From: Isoetes taiwanensis
Lineage: Eukaryota; Streptophyta; Lycopodiopsida; Isoetales; Isoetaceae
Assembly: GCA_021234155.1 (NCBI GenBank)
Contig: JAJEKV010000004.1
Span: 9,118,109 to 9,182,108, forward strand
Reading direction: 5' to 3'
DNA length: 64,000 nucleotides
Under the pieces are notes generated by a model, which searched no databases, was not told where the DNA came from, and worked only from the letters and a program-made list of their open reading frames with translations. The position numbers and the translations under genes were made by a program. Shown one piece after another: positions 48,121-58,780 of the stretch; position 1 is the first letter of the stretch, and every line of letters starts with the position of its first letter.

Positions 48121-49787
48121 TTCTTAGAAAATCAACATTAATCCACATGTACCTTGGACTTGTTTTCATAAGTAGCCCGATGTATAAGATCTTGTAGCTT
48201 CTATGTCTGGACTTCAATGTAGGTAAAAGTCATTCTTCCTTTTTCTTAGAAAATCATTATTAACTGACATGTGCCTTGGACTTGTTTCTTTTTTACTCTC
48301 CTGTACACTTACATGATTTTCTAAGAGTTTTTACATGCCTTTTCTATATTATGTGAGTCCTATGTTATTCTCGGCATCTTATCTTTATAGCTTTGATTCT
48401 GCCATGTTTAGCTATCTATAAAGATTTGTTGTAGATCCAATTACTTTGTTTTCTTTCTACTGGGTAAATTGGCTTTTGAAAGGCCCCAACTTTGCTTTTC
48501 CTACATCTTTTATGTTTCCCACAGCCTTTGCCGCTGGAGTGATGCTTATATATAATAGTATTCTCCTTGACACTAATAGGTTTACCCATTAGAGAAAATA
48601 TAGGGTCTCCAAAAGGTCCCCTAGGAAATTATAAATTGTTATTATTGTATTTTCTGGTAAAATATAATATGAAGGTATGGGTCAATTTCTGGCATTAATA
48701 TAGCAAATCTGTGATATCTTTTCCACCCCCTTTCAAATCTTTTATCACCCCTTTATGTGAAAGCATGTGAATTACTTTGTGAGTTAGTGTGGGTCATAGT
48801 CTGAAATCAATGCCAAATATTTTCTACTCCTTTAGAATCTATCTCTATATTTTATATTAGATATCAAGATATTTGACCAAACACATTTGAAGGCTTTTTA
48901 TATTCACTGTTAGGAAATTTGCCATCGCCAAGAGCAAATAAACACCAAGTTGTCTAGCTCACAAAATCCGGCAATACCTCACAAAATCCATCAAGCCAAA
49001 GAAAATGTACCATGGAGTAGAAACGGTGTTTGCTGGTTGTGCATGTACCTCATTTTCCTTTCTGCTTGTGCATGCAAATCGGTGCCAGCATTCTTGATGC
49101 ACTTCAAAAGCTGTGCTCTCGTGGAGTTGCTCTTCTCCATCATAGTAATAACTATTGGATGCTCGATGCATGAAAATGCCTTGTAATTATTTCGCACCTT
49201 ACCCAAACAAAATTCCAAAATATCTAACATATCTTCATGAGATTTTTTGCACTATTTTCTAAATATGTGGGGCATTTCCTTAGTCATGTAGACATGCCAT
49301 TTGAACAAAGAGTAAGCTTCTTATTGGTTTAATAGCAAAATCCGATGTGGAATTTCGAGATTTATTAAAAGGACACCAAGAGACTCCATATTTTCTCAAT
49401 GAGTTTTTTTTGAGGTTTTGAGGGTCGTCATTCTTAATATACTGTGTTGTTATCAAAATGACTTTCCAGTTTCTTAAACTTGTGTTACCTTCATTTCGAT
49501 TGGGATGTGATGCTATGTAATCAACGGTGTCAGCACAAGAAGACAGACGATTTGCGTCACTATTAGGTACCTTCATGGTCATGAAGAAATACTCCTTTTC
49601 ATGGTCAAACTTAGCATTCCAAGCATCTCATTTCTATGTATGACAACTGAAACATGAACGAACAACCAAATCTCATGCATAAAAGATCATAGCAAAGAAG
49701 AAAAGTGCCCTGTAGAGATTAAATATATAGGGCTTTTTTGAGGCTCATCATTCTTTACATTCTTCTTCCTTCCTTCCTTCCTTCTTC
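48121..49787. other. Unannotated stretch left of unit 2
   Basis: A minus-strand frame at 49280-49582 and two overlapping frames at 48959-49230 look weakly coding but show no domain I know. A TTCC microsatellite lies at about 49765-49785. Confidence 0.4.
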
Positions 49788-49853
49788 AAATTTCATTTTT
49801 TCTTGTGTTCCTCTGACTTTGCTCTAAGTTTGTTTCCTTTTCATCTCTTACAG
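49788..49853 (+). repeat. Flank repeat, left of unit 2
   Basis: 'cattttttcttgtgttcctc', 'tgactttgc' and 'ttcttacagtttt'-like sequence recur at 59036-59103. The left copy is interrupted by unit 2 just after 'cagtttt'; the right copy continues 'gacggg'. Together they suggest the uninterrupted insertion site. Confidence 0.8.
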
Positions 49854-49857
49854 TTTT

Positions 49858-49887
49858 AACAAAGTTTAAAATGAAACGCACTTATTT
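49858..49887 (+). repeat. Left terminal inverted repeat of unit 2
   Basis: AACAAA then GTTTAAAATGAAACGCACTT plus ATTT. It matches the complement of 58747-58776 with one mismatch (the sixth base). Confidence 0.85.
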
Positions 49888-50490
49888 GCTGGAAACGCAC
49901 TTCAAAAGGAATCTTTGAAAGATTCCCTAAAATTCCCTTAAAAAAGTCCATTTTTAAGATTTTTTTGTGACAGGTGTGACAATTTAAGTAATTTAGGTAC
50001 CATTTTTGAGGGGTTGATTGAACATAACTTTCGTGCAAAAATTTTAAATAGCAATTTTCATCCTCCTAAACTAGAACAAAAAATAGTTACTTTTATAAAG
50101 TGTAGCAAAAAAGGGGCAATAAAAAAAATAGCAAGGGTAGTAGAGTGACAAAGAAGTGATATATTCAAGGTTGTGAAAATTGTACAAAATTATGAACAAA
50201 ATTGTCAAAAATATAGGATATTTTGACAGACAATCATCACCTGCACTTTCTGTTCTTTACATGTTCGAGTCATCGGACAAACTTACATTTTGCAGCAAGA
50301 TCAGGATGCATCTCATCCCTCGACTCATTTATTCCACGATCACTCGAGCCTTCATCCTCGGCTTCACTCTCAAAGGCCTTTGGATGTACTTTCGAGCGAT
50401 CTTCTTCCTCTCTTGTCTACAAGTGAGTCTTCATCATCATCTTTTTGGCCACCTTTTTGGCTTGTTTGTCTAATCCACATGCTGACCTTA

Positions 50491-53409
50491 TTAAAGTTTG
50501 AGTGACCATCGTAACTTATTAGTAAGCGGTCGAACAAAGTCATATGCAAGAACCTTCACTTCGGATAGATCTATGGACAGCCAGTACTTGCTTTGGACTT
50601 TGCTCTCTTTCCCACTCTTTTTTACCATCTCCAAAGTATAACTCCCCTTTGAAAGCATTGGCGTGATCGTTCTCATCGATTGCACTTTTAATTGAGTGGG
50701 AATTCCATCCTCTCTTGTTACCTCCGGTACTTTAGCTAGCGAGAGCGGCTTCCCGGACTCATCATTATCATTTGGGACAGCTATGAGCATTCCTTTACGA
50801 ATCTCGGAGGCGAACGAACGGATACTCGAAAGCAACTTGTTTGTCTTTGTGCGTCTAGGGCGGTGTACATGACTCTGTCATCTTCATCCGAGCTAGCCAA
50901 TATCTCTACATGTTCCTCTTGATTCTCAACTTGCACGGGGAGGGTTTGCCTAGATGGCGGTTGAATGTAAGCTGGTCTTCGACCTTGTAATGAAGCTTGC
51001 AACATGTCCGTTCCGAGAAAAAATTGAGGCCACCATAAAGCATCGCCTCCCCAAAGTGGTTAGGCGGGGCAGATGAATACTTGTCTCAATACAATCCAAT
51101 GATTTATTTGAGTCAAATGCTCTTCCCTCCTTTTTACTCTTTGTGATTTCTTTCAAGCTTTTTAGAGGCATTTGCTCTGCTTGAGAGAGCATGGAACTAG
51201 TATTGGGGATGTTGCGAATGAATTGAATACTGCTGCTGGGGCTGCTCGCAAGGATGTGGCATATTTCTTTCCTTGTAAGATGGCCTTGCCATCTACAAGT
51301 GAAATTTTGATCGATCTTTGGAATGTAATGTTTCTCAAGGGCTCAATAGCCGCGAGTGACCTAGTTGATCTCTTGAAAAATCCATTCCTTGAAATCATAA
51401 GTTTCTTCCAATAACTTCGATGTCCGGGACGAGGATTGTAGGAATCTTGGATGACCTCAATCATGGTGGCGGGGCTTAGAGCTTTTTTTTTCGAGCAAGG
51501 CGTTTAGAGAACCTCTTGAACATCGATCAATTTGGTCGTGTGTATGACCAACAAGCGAGGAAACCAATCTTCACCTTCTTGAAGATTTGTTTCTCTACTA
51601 GCATAGCACGATGAAAGCAAACAACGCTGATTCTTATTTTCCCTTGTCGTGTTATCTAGTGAAGATCTAAGCCGTGGTATATGTTCTAGATTGGAAAGAA
51701 GCTTATTCAATATTGTGATAGTGAGATTTGGATCAGCATGAATGTTTGGATAATTCAAAAATGCCTTGCAAGATAGTTTTCCATTAAATACCATAGCACC
51801 AACAACATGCGGATGTATGAAATCTTCTTGTGACATCCTTAGGCACATTGACAAAATGTGGTAGGGTGGTCTTCTTTCGGTCCATTCCATCAATAACAAC
51901 CGATATGTAGTTGAGTGGTTGTTCCGTGCTTTCTTCCTATGTTTTGTCAATTTTCTCCTTTCCAAAGATTGTTGTTCTCAGGCTTGTTCGGTTTCTCCTT
52001 CAATGCATCCGAAAGGAAAACATGTTTAGGAAAGAACCTACTTTTAAGTAGAACTAGGCAAGAACACGTCCTGGAAGCTTACTTTTAGTGTGAAGTGTCC
52101 TTGCATTTTGTCTCTGAGCTTTTAATTCAGAGCATGTAGCACAAACAGACATCCTATGCTTTCTAGGAATGGCCACACGAGAAAACTTTTTCGAACCACA
52201 AATAAAGTAAGAGTAGCAGACAAAGCGTTCTCCAGCCTCAACACACATCTCCTTATAATTATCGTAGACTTCTTGTTTCGTGAAATTGTCACTCAAGTGG
52301 TACATAGGGCTGTTAGGGAGTTTCTCACAAGACTCCTTAAAGAAACCTTCCATCCAGGAAACACATTGAAGAGCATGAATTCTGGTTATGCCTCCTGAAT
52401 GGCAGTAGTCATTGATGCCTGGATTCTTGTCAAGCCTTTTCTTCAGGCGGTCAAGTCGTCTGATGCCTAAAGCATGAATCAATTTGAAGGCCGTTTTGTG
52501 GGACGGTGTGGCCACCAGGTGTGTAAGTAAACTTCTCACCATCATCCGGCCTAATATTGAAGGCTAAGTAGCCCCTTTGGTCTAGCAGAGTCATTGAGCA
52601 GAACTATCACGAAGCAACCTCAATTCCTTTAGTCCAATCTTAAGCAAACAACGTTGAGAACAACAATTGCTTTGTATGTGTTGCCCATAAGTGAGCCTCG
52701 ATCCATGAGTTTCTTTCTTCTAACGGTTGTACATCTTTGTCTTGTGTAAGTTACGCTTAAGATTTTTACTTGCGGGGGCTTTGAATTGAACATGGAGTCT
52801 TGTGGCTTTGGTAGGTCCTCGTCCCGAGACATCAACATGAGGTGTTTCTTCGCCCCGAGAGATCAACATGAGGTGTACTTGTAGATCTTTGAGAGGTTTG
52901 ATGTGGGCAAGGCACGGGGGGAGGTGCTTTCCCTCTCTCACGGGAAAAAGTGTCGAGGAGGCTGGTGGCGTAGTTGACCAGCTCTGAAGTGTCGTAGAAC
53001 TGGGGAGTTGCGTGGTCATTTGCTCCCACTTGTTGTAGTACCATTTAGCGAAATGGATGGAGTTGGTGTGATTTGCCTCCGTGGAGGGAGCCTACCGTGG
53101 ACTATGGGGCGTACTAAAATGAATTGGAGGAGGTAGTCGACCTCTCTAGCTCTAGGCGGGGGGGTGAAACGCATTGGTGGGGGGGCGGCACGACGCTCGT
53201 GAGCAAGGTTGTGGTGGAGTAAATTGAACTGGTGGTGGTGGAAGCCGAGGTGGTCTTCTTTGGAGCAAACTCAATGTGGGTGTTGGAATGTCGGATGTAG
53301 AATATTCGTGGCTACTTCCTGGTGTCTGTTGAGGAGGTGTGAAAGCCATTGCAGGAGGAAGCCTGCGAACAGGAGTTGGAGGCTCTGCAGTTCTTTTCTC
53401 TCGAGCCAT
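50491..53409 (-). pseudogene. DUF7869-type putative DDE-like transposase (unit 2)
   Basis: The likely start is 'MAREKRTAEPP' at 53409, with a Pro-rich N-terminus (53152-53409). The frame 52545-52054 has 'FFKESCEKLPNS' and the Cys pair 'RMSVCATCSELKAQ' (about 52132-52145). It aligns with 'FVRENCESLPHR' and 'FSKCDTCEVIRTK' of unit 1. Next come 'VIDGMDRKKTTLPHF' (51857-51895), 'LNYPNIHADPNLTITIL', 'SLDNTTRENKN' (about 51625-51660) and 'GHTHDQID' (51525-51551). Each lies in a different frame from its neighbour, so at least two frameshifts split the core. The C-terminus has 'EIRKGMLIAVPNDND', matching the unit 1 C-terminal module. Same family as 22215-25416 but far diverged. Nuclease role is inference from three conserved acidic motifs. 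Confidence 0.75.
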
Positions 53410-53411
53410 AC

Positions 53412-54283
53412 GGTATAAATTTATACAGAGTGGGTATAAATTTATCTGAGGAAGAAAAAAACTTAAGGCAGATCAGTATAAATTTATCTGGAGATGGTAT
53501 AAATTTATCTGAGGGAGGGCAACATAAACGAGCGGTATAAATTTATACGAAAACTCACAGACACTTGTATTGAAAACTTTATGGAGAAGCGCTATATGAA
53601 GCGGCACTTAGCAGAGGTACTTAAGCCGGGCGCCGGCCACCCTATTTTCTATATACGCAGCTCGGAGTCGAAGGCGCTCGCGGTGCGGCTTATATACCCC
53701 CCCTTATTTGCTCTCTGGAACGTCTATACGCGGGTCTATACTGTCATGGCCACGTAAGTCTACTACCCGTACTGTTCTAGTTTCTCTTTTGTTTTAATCT
53801 GCTAGAGTGTAAGCGCTTACGGTATAACTTTATCTCGATATAGTTACGGATCGGTATAAATTTATACATTTCGAGCCTGGCGGTATAAATTTATACCGTT
53901 CGAACGATACGATCGGTATAAATTTATACCGGCGTTCTCGAATCGGGGCGGTATAAATTTATACCGCCGAGTTAACTGGCGGTATAAATTTATACCGTTC
54001 TGTACTGTCGCGTATAAATTTATACCGATATAGTTCTGGATCGGTATAAATTTATACCGCAGGTGCTCGAGCGGTATAAATTTATACCGTTCCAGAACAC
54101 AGTCGGTATAAATTTATACCGCTCGAGCACCTGCGGTATAAATTTATACCGACTGTGTTCTGGAACGGTATAAATTTATACCGCTCGAGCACCTGCGGTA
54201 TAAATTTATACCGACTGTGTTCTGGTTCGGTATAAATTTATACCGCTCGTGCTCGAGCGGTATAAATTTATACCGATCCAGAA
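53412..54283. repeat. Array of 16-bp palindromes between the two unit 2 genes
   Basis: Two clusters, 53412-53548 (5 degenerate copies) and 53818-54283 (about 15 copies, 12 perfect), of GGTATAAATTTATACC. In the dense part, spacers are about 13-20 bases and are themselves repeated in both orientations (GCTCGAGCACCTGC and its complement; CGACTGTGTTCTGGA and its complement). Large stretches can therefore fold back. The cluster starts three bases upstream of the minus-strand start codon and runs through intron 1 of the plus-strand gene. Confidence 0.95.
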
Positions 54284-54887
54284 CCATTTTGGAATCTTGG
54301 TGTCTAGTGCTTAAAGAAGTGTCGCAAACCTTAATATTTCAGTAATATTCTTGCGTTTTAAGCTTAAATAACACAAATAAAGTGATAATTTAGTGTAGAT
54401 TTTATGCTCTTTTAAGCCTCCATTTTTCTTGTTTTTATGGTACAAAAGGTCGAAAAAAGGTTACATTTCTTGCATAAAATGGCCTTCTTTACGCTTTTTC
54501 CAGCCCGGGATCAAGTTTGTAAACAAGGGCCGATCATCAAAGGCTGCACCAATAGAGCCACGAGACATCGAATCGAAAGACCGGGCGTGGTGCGTCCGCG
54601 AGGGGGTGCAAGAGAGCAAACCCACCGAGGCGTACCTTTACTTGTGTCATCAATCGAGGGAAGGGCAAGTACAAGAGTGGCGATTATTACCGCCGTGAAA
54701 TTATCAACCTTATTGCTACTGAGGGTCGATGATGAAATCTTAATGAAGTGCATGCATGACAAGGGGAAGTCTTTCACGTTCTTGAAAGTAAAATGCTTGA
54801 ATAAGCATGTGCAAACCCAAAGATGTGCAAAAATGCGTGTCGACAATTACAAGAGTGGCCATGTAAGTATTGTTTAGTGTCTTTACG

Positions 54888-54903
54888 TATAAATTTATAC
54901 CGT
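54888..54903. repeat. Single 16-bp palindrome in a 71-nt intron
   Basis: CGTATAAATTTATACCG lies in the middle of the short intron 54863-54933 (GTAAGT ... CTAAC ... ACAG). Confidence 0.85.
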
Positions 54904-55939
54904 CATCTTCCTAACTTAACCCCCGCATTACAGGATATAGTGGACATTTTAATGTCGGTTGTGCTTTTTGAAGAAACAAAGTTGGTCAAAGGTCTCTCGC
55001 ACCCGACTCCTATCGAAGAGTTTGAAGAGAAGGACGAGGAAGTAGAAGAAGAAGAGGAAGACGAACCCGGTGGTAACAAAGGGAAAAGGTAGAAAGCATT
55101 CCCTCGTTGTAGATACACGGGCTCCTACAAAAAGAAATCTAGAGGCACAAAGGCTTTGACTATAGAGGAGTCACCGAAGCCTTGAAGGCCCCGGAGCAGA
55201 TATTGTTGTGAAGCCCGCAGGATAAATCAAGTGCTATTCTTAAGCGGGTGAATGACACTAAACTGCTAAAGCAAACTATTTCTTTGACATTGAGCACCAT
55301 TAAGAGGCCACCTAAAATGAAGATGGGGTCGAGTGCTACTGGTCAGGAAGTCAGATCGCGGCACATGTGGCTATCTTGAAACAAAGAATGAGAAGAAATC
55401 CTCATGCCCATGTGTCGCCACTAGTTGTTATGGTGGGATGAGGAGTCGGTGCAACCAACTAAAAGATTACAAGAAGGTGACTTGAAGATTACACATACTA
55501 CGTTCTTGGAGGCACACATAGTTACAAGGCAAGGAAAGAACTAGCAAAAGAGGAAAGCCGTAACGAAGTGTGGAAGAGCGTAGAAGCACATATATACGTT
55601 GGTGTAACAGATGAAGAAGCAAAAGTCATTGCCGTGAGTCATAATCTCGACAATGACTTCAGATTAAAAATGAGTTTAATAGACAAGATCCGTTTCATGC
55701 ACCGTGAGTACGTGGAATTTAAACAAATGTATGGAGAGGATTTTAAAAAGCAAAAGAACAAGCTGCAGGAGCTTCGAGAAGCCTGCGTGTGTTGCCTCAG
55801 CTATGACTATGATAAGAAGCCCATTATGGCAGTAAAGCAATACGATAACTACTTTCAGCTGGCATTCAGAGATGGTCAAGTAAGAAGCTGCTCTTCTTTC
55901 TATGTTTTGTAGTGTTTAGCGTGTTTACAAGTGCCTTCG

Positions 55940-56309
55940 CACGGTATAAATTTATCGTCTTGGGGCCCTGATATAAATTTATCTGCGACTAGGCGGTATA
56001 AATTTATCTGCGTGCCCCGCACGGTATAAATTTATACCGAGTGCCTAGTCGCGGTATAAATTTATCATTGCGTGGCCCAAGACGCAGATAAATTTATACC
56101 GTCCCTAGTCGCGGTATAAATTTATACGTTTGCCTAGTCATGATATAAATTTTATCACAGTGCCCAAGACGCAAGATATAAATTTATACCGCCCTAGTCA
56201 TGCGGTATAAATTTATCTGCGTCTTGGGGCCACCGGTATAAATTTATACGCTGACTAGGGCGCGGTATAAATTTATACCGTGTCCAGGACGGTATAAATT
56301 TATACCGTG
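55940..56309. repeat. Array of 16-bp palindromes inside an intron (unit 2)
   Basis: About 13 copies, three perfect, within the 519-nt intron 55880-56398. Spacers such as 'gtgcctagtcgc' and 'ctgcgtcttgggg' occur in both orientations. Degenerate copies often replace the right end with ATCTG. Confidence 0.92.
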
Positions 56310-57389
56310 ACTACACACCATGCGTGTTTAGAAAGTAGACTGCAACATATTCTCTTACGCTAAGCAACACTAAACTAATGGCGTTTGTCCATTTACAGGT
56401 GTGGGATCTTCAAGAAAGAATTTTTGTATGTTCAAGATGGTGAGCTTAAAGAGCAAGCCACTCAGCAGGAAAAAACCAAAAAAAGGGTGGAGAATTAAAA
56501 ACAGAAAAATATGAGCATTGTACCGGACGGGCATTCTATTCTGGGGATTAAAAAGCAAAGAAATTTTTGTTAGCCTTTTGGAAAAAGTGGCCAAGGAATT
56601 TACATTAGACGAAATGGCCAAGGAAGCTAAGACGTAAGCCACATTTGCAATGCCGTCTTTCTTCTACATTTTCTCGGTCTTACAACATGTTTCTCTTTTG
56701 ATTTCGAAGACATTGTTACCGCCGGCCGAAGTTAATGAAGCAGCTAAACCTTGAGGATTTGGGAGGAGTGCAAGCTTCTCTACCCAAGTTGTACCAATCG
56801 GATAGTATTATTAGAGAGCTGGCCCCGTTAACTTTAGTGGTCGGGTAAGTTTTGCTAAAAAATATGTTCTCGTCTTTGTGCCTTTTTTCTCACAATATTC
56901 TTCTACGGAACAAGAAAAAGGGGCTTCCTTTGGATTTTTAAACCTGGTTCAGAGGGCCAAGGAAGAGAGACAGAGACTTAAGGCAATCGAACAGGGGAAA
57001 GGAGGTCGCCACTAGCGGCTTTGACACTTCTTATGAAAGATTTACAACGTTTGGTCGGGACTGCATGTACTGAGTTGTTGAGGGTGATCGTGACGAGGTC
57101 GGGGACACTTTTGGAGAAGCGAGAACTTCACATTATGCATTGCGGATATTCCCTATGGTTTTAAAATTAAGGACGGCGCTTTTGACGAGGAGGCTTTCAC
57201 GCGCGTGCAAGTCCACTCTTTTTGGAAGGCCTAAAGGAAGTCACCTTATCGCTAACCGGAGGGTCATTATTTTCCATTCGGACCTACAAACAATGTGGGT
57301 GCTTAAACCTATGGGAGTCGCCTCGTAATGCCGCTTTGAAAAGCGCATTTGGTAAGCTTAACATTTAACGCTTTTCTTTTTAGTAACTC

Positions 57390-57556
57390 CACGGTATAAA
57401 TTTATACCACAACCGCCCCTAAGGTTTAAATTTATATAGCAAGGCAATGTTCAGATAAATTTATATTGCTTGCGTACCGCTGTGGTATAAATTTATACCA
57501 AGGCAACTCGTATAAATTTATACCTAAAGGCAAACCCCGGTATAAATTTATACCGC
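57390..57556. repeat. Array of 16-bp palindromes inside a late intron (unit 2)
   Basis: Six copies (three perfect) in the intron between the catalytic motif and the AdoMet motif of the methyltransferase. One more copy is at about 58288-58304, just after the stop codon. Confidence 0.9.
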
Positions 57557-58746
57557 CACACCACCGAGCTAACTTATTTTCCTTGTTTTTATTTTACTAA
57601 TATTTCATTGTCTTTGTTTGGCGGGCTTAAAACAAACGTTAAGGGTCATGGTGGTGGTCCGCGCTTAGTAAGTTGTTTGAGCACTTTCACATAGGGTTTT
57701 CAAATACAGACGCCAAAAAACCATGGTTCACTTTAATACGAGAATGAAAAGACTCCTCCCGCAATGCGTTTCGGGGGTTCGGTTTTGCAAAAATTAAGAG
57801 ACCCCAAATGACAAGGTATACTGTGGTGTCCCATTATCGAAGCCACGGCGACTTATAAATAATTTGATCTGATGGTTTTTCATACGGGATTTGGATCTTA
57901 GACGCATTTTCCTCGCTCGGGCACCACGCCGTTTTGCTTCTTGCTGTGGGCGCAATGTTGTCTCCGTCGACATAGACCCGGACAAAATAAGTTTCATCGG
58001 GACCAGGATAAGCTCTTGTGAATCCTTTCCTGATGAAAACGAGGAATTGGGAGCAAAAAATGGTGCTGGCGATGTAAAAGGCACATATACAGAAATCCAG
58101 CCTCCACTTACGGGAAGAAGAAATGAGGAGGTGGAGTTCGTCGATCCGAGCTTTGTGGTGCCCGAGCCGAGAAAAACACAATTGCACTGTACCATTGGAA
58201 TCGAAGGGGGCGTCTCGCTATTATAACCTCGCAAGAGACCTGATCCTAAGGGGGAGAGAGTCCCGTGGATTTGGGAAGAGCCACCTCCCGTATAAATTTA
58301 TACAGACAACATTTTAAACTATCTTTCATTGTAATCTATGTGTTACGAATTTTAATATATTTTGATGAAGATTTCTCAACTGAAAACTTTGTCTCTTCAA
58401 CAATGCTTAATTAGAACAATTCTTTTTTTGATTCATGATTTCAGACTCTTTCTCTTTTCTCTGTTTGATTTTCTTAGTACTTATATTAAGCTTGCAAAAA
58501 CACAAAACTATATTTTCTTCTATTTTCAACAACAAATACTTAATGAGTTCTTAAATGTAATGTCTTTCTCCTCAAAACAAGCTTTTTTTTTTTTTGCCCT
58601 TCTTAAAAAATGAAAAGGCTTCAAAAATGTTGCTTTTTTTGGGGTATTTCGAATGCTATTTGCTCAACAATCTATTTTGCTCCCTATTTTGTCCATTTTT
58701 TTCAAGTTTCCAATTTTTATAAAGGAATCTTTCAAACGCACTTCTT

Positions 58747-58776
58747 AAATAAGTGCGTTTCATTTTAAACCTTGTT
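58747..58776 (-). repeat. Right terminal inverted repeat of unit 2
   Basis: AAATAAGTGCGTTTCATTTT then AAACCTTGTT; reverse complement of the left end. It is followed by TTTT and then the host sequence 'gactttgagc'. Confidence 0.85.
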
Positions 58777-58780
58777 TTTT

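Larger units (their letters stand above)
53746..58226 (+). pseudogene. ParB-like domain plus DNA methyltransferase gene (unit 2)
   Basis: A TATA-like 'cttatataccc' (near 53690) precedes a possible first exon 'ATGGCCAC' with donor GTAAGT (53754). Clear introns: 54863-54933, 55880-56398, 56634-56709, start 56845, and about 57352-57709. Domains: a basic N-terminus (54500-54862); an acidic stretch near 55015-55070; a ParB-like region 55490-55879 with 'VLGGTHSYKARKEL' then 'VYVGVTDEEA'-like and 'AVSHNLDNDF'; a helical linker 'SLLEKVAKEFTLDEMAKEA'; a methyltransferase catalytic motif 'ADIPYGF' (about 57137-57160, DPPY class); and an AdoMet motif 'ILDAFSSLG' (about 57895) followed in another frame by 'GRNVVSVDIDPDK'. 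Motif IV before motif I indicates a permuted amino-methyltransferase. The frameshift inside motif I and several stops show decay. Specificity (N4C or N6A) cannot be told. Confidence 0.65.
49858..58776. mobile_element. Unit 2: DNA element with TIRs, DUF7869-type and ParB-methyltransferase genes
   Basis: An 8919-bp element. The termini are inverted repeats of about 30 bp (AACAA[A/G]G followed by TTTAAAATGAAACGC and ACTTATTT), with weaker complementarity further in ('tttgaaagattcc'). It is flanked by TTTT on both sides (49854-49857 and 58777-58780). A paralogous flank at 59095-59110 ('tcttacagttttgacggg') matches the two outer sides joined with one TTTT, as expected for an empty site. Two divergent genes: a minus-strand DUF7869-type gene (50491-53409) and a plus-strand ParB-methyltransferase gene (53746-58226). 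Arrays of a 16-bp palindrome fill the shared promoter region and introns. Both genes are decayed, so this copy is not autonomous. Confidence 0.8.

Noticed and set aside
53818-54283. Palindromes as simple TATA-box clusters or AT microsatellite
   Set aside because: The unit is a conserved 16-mer with GG/CC ends and non-repetitive spacers, so it is neither a simple AT run nor a normal core promoter, though a promoter role is not excluded.
57794-58234. 146-codon minus-strand open frame
   Set aside because: Shadow of the methyltransferase AdoMet region on the plus strand, where 'GRNVVSVDIDPDK' is meaningful.
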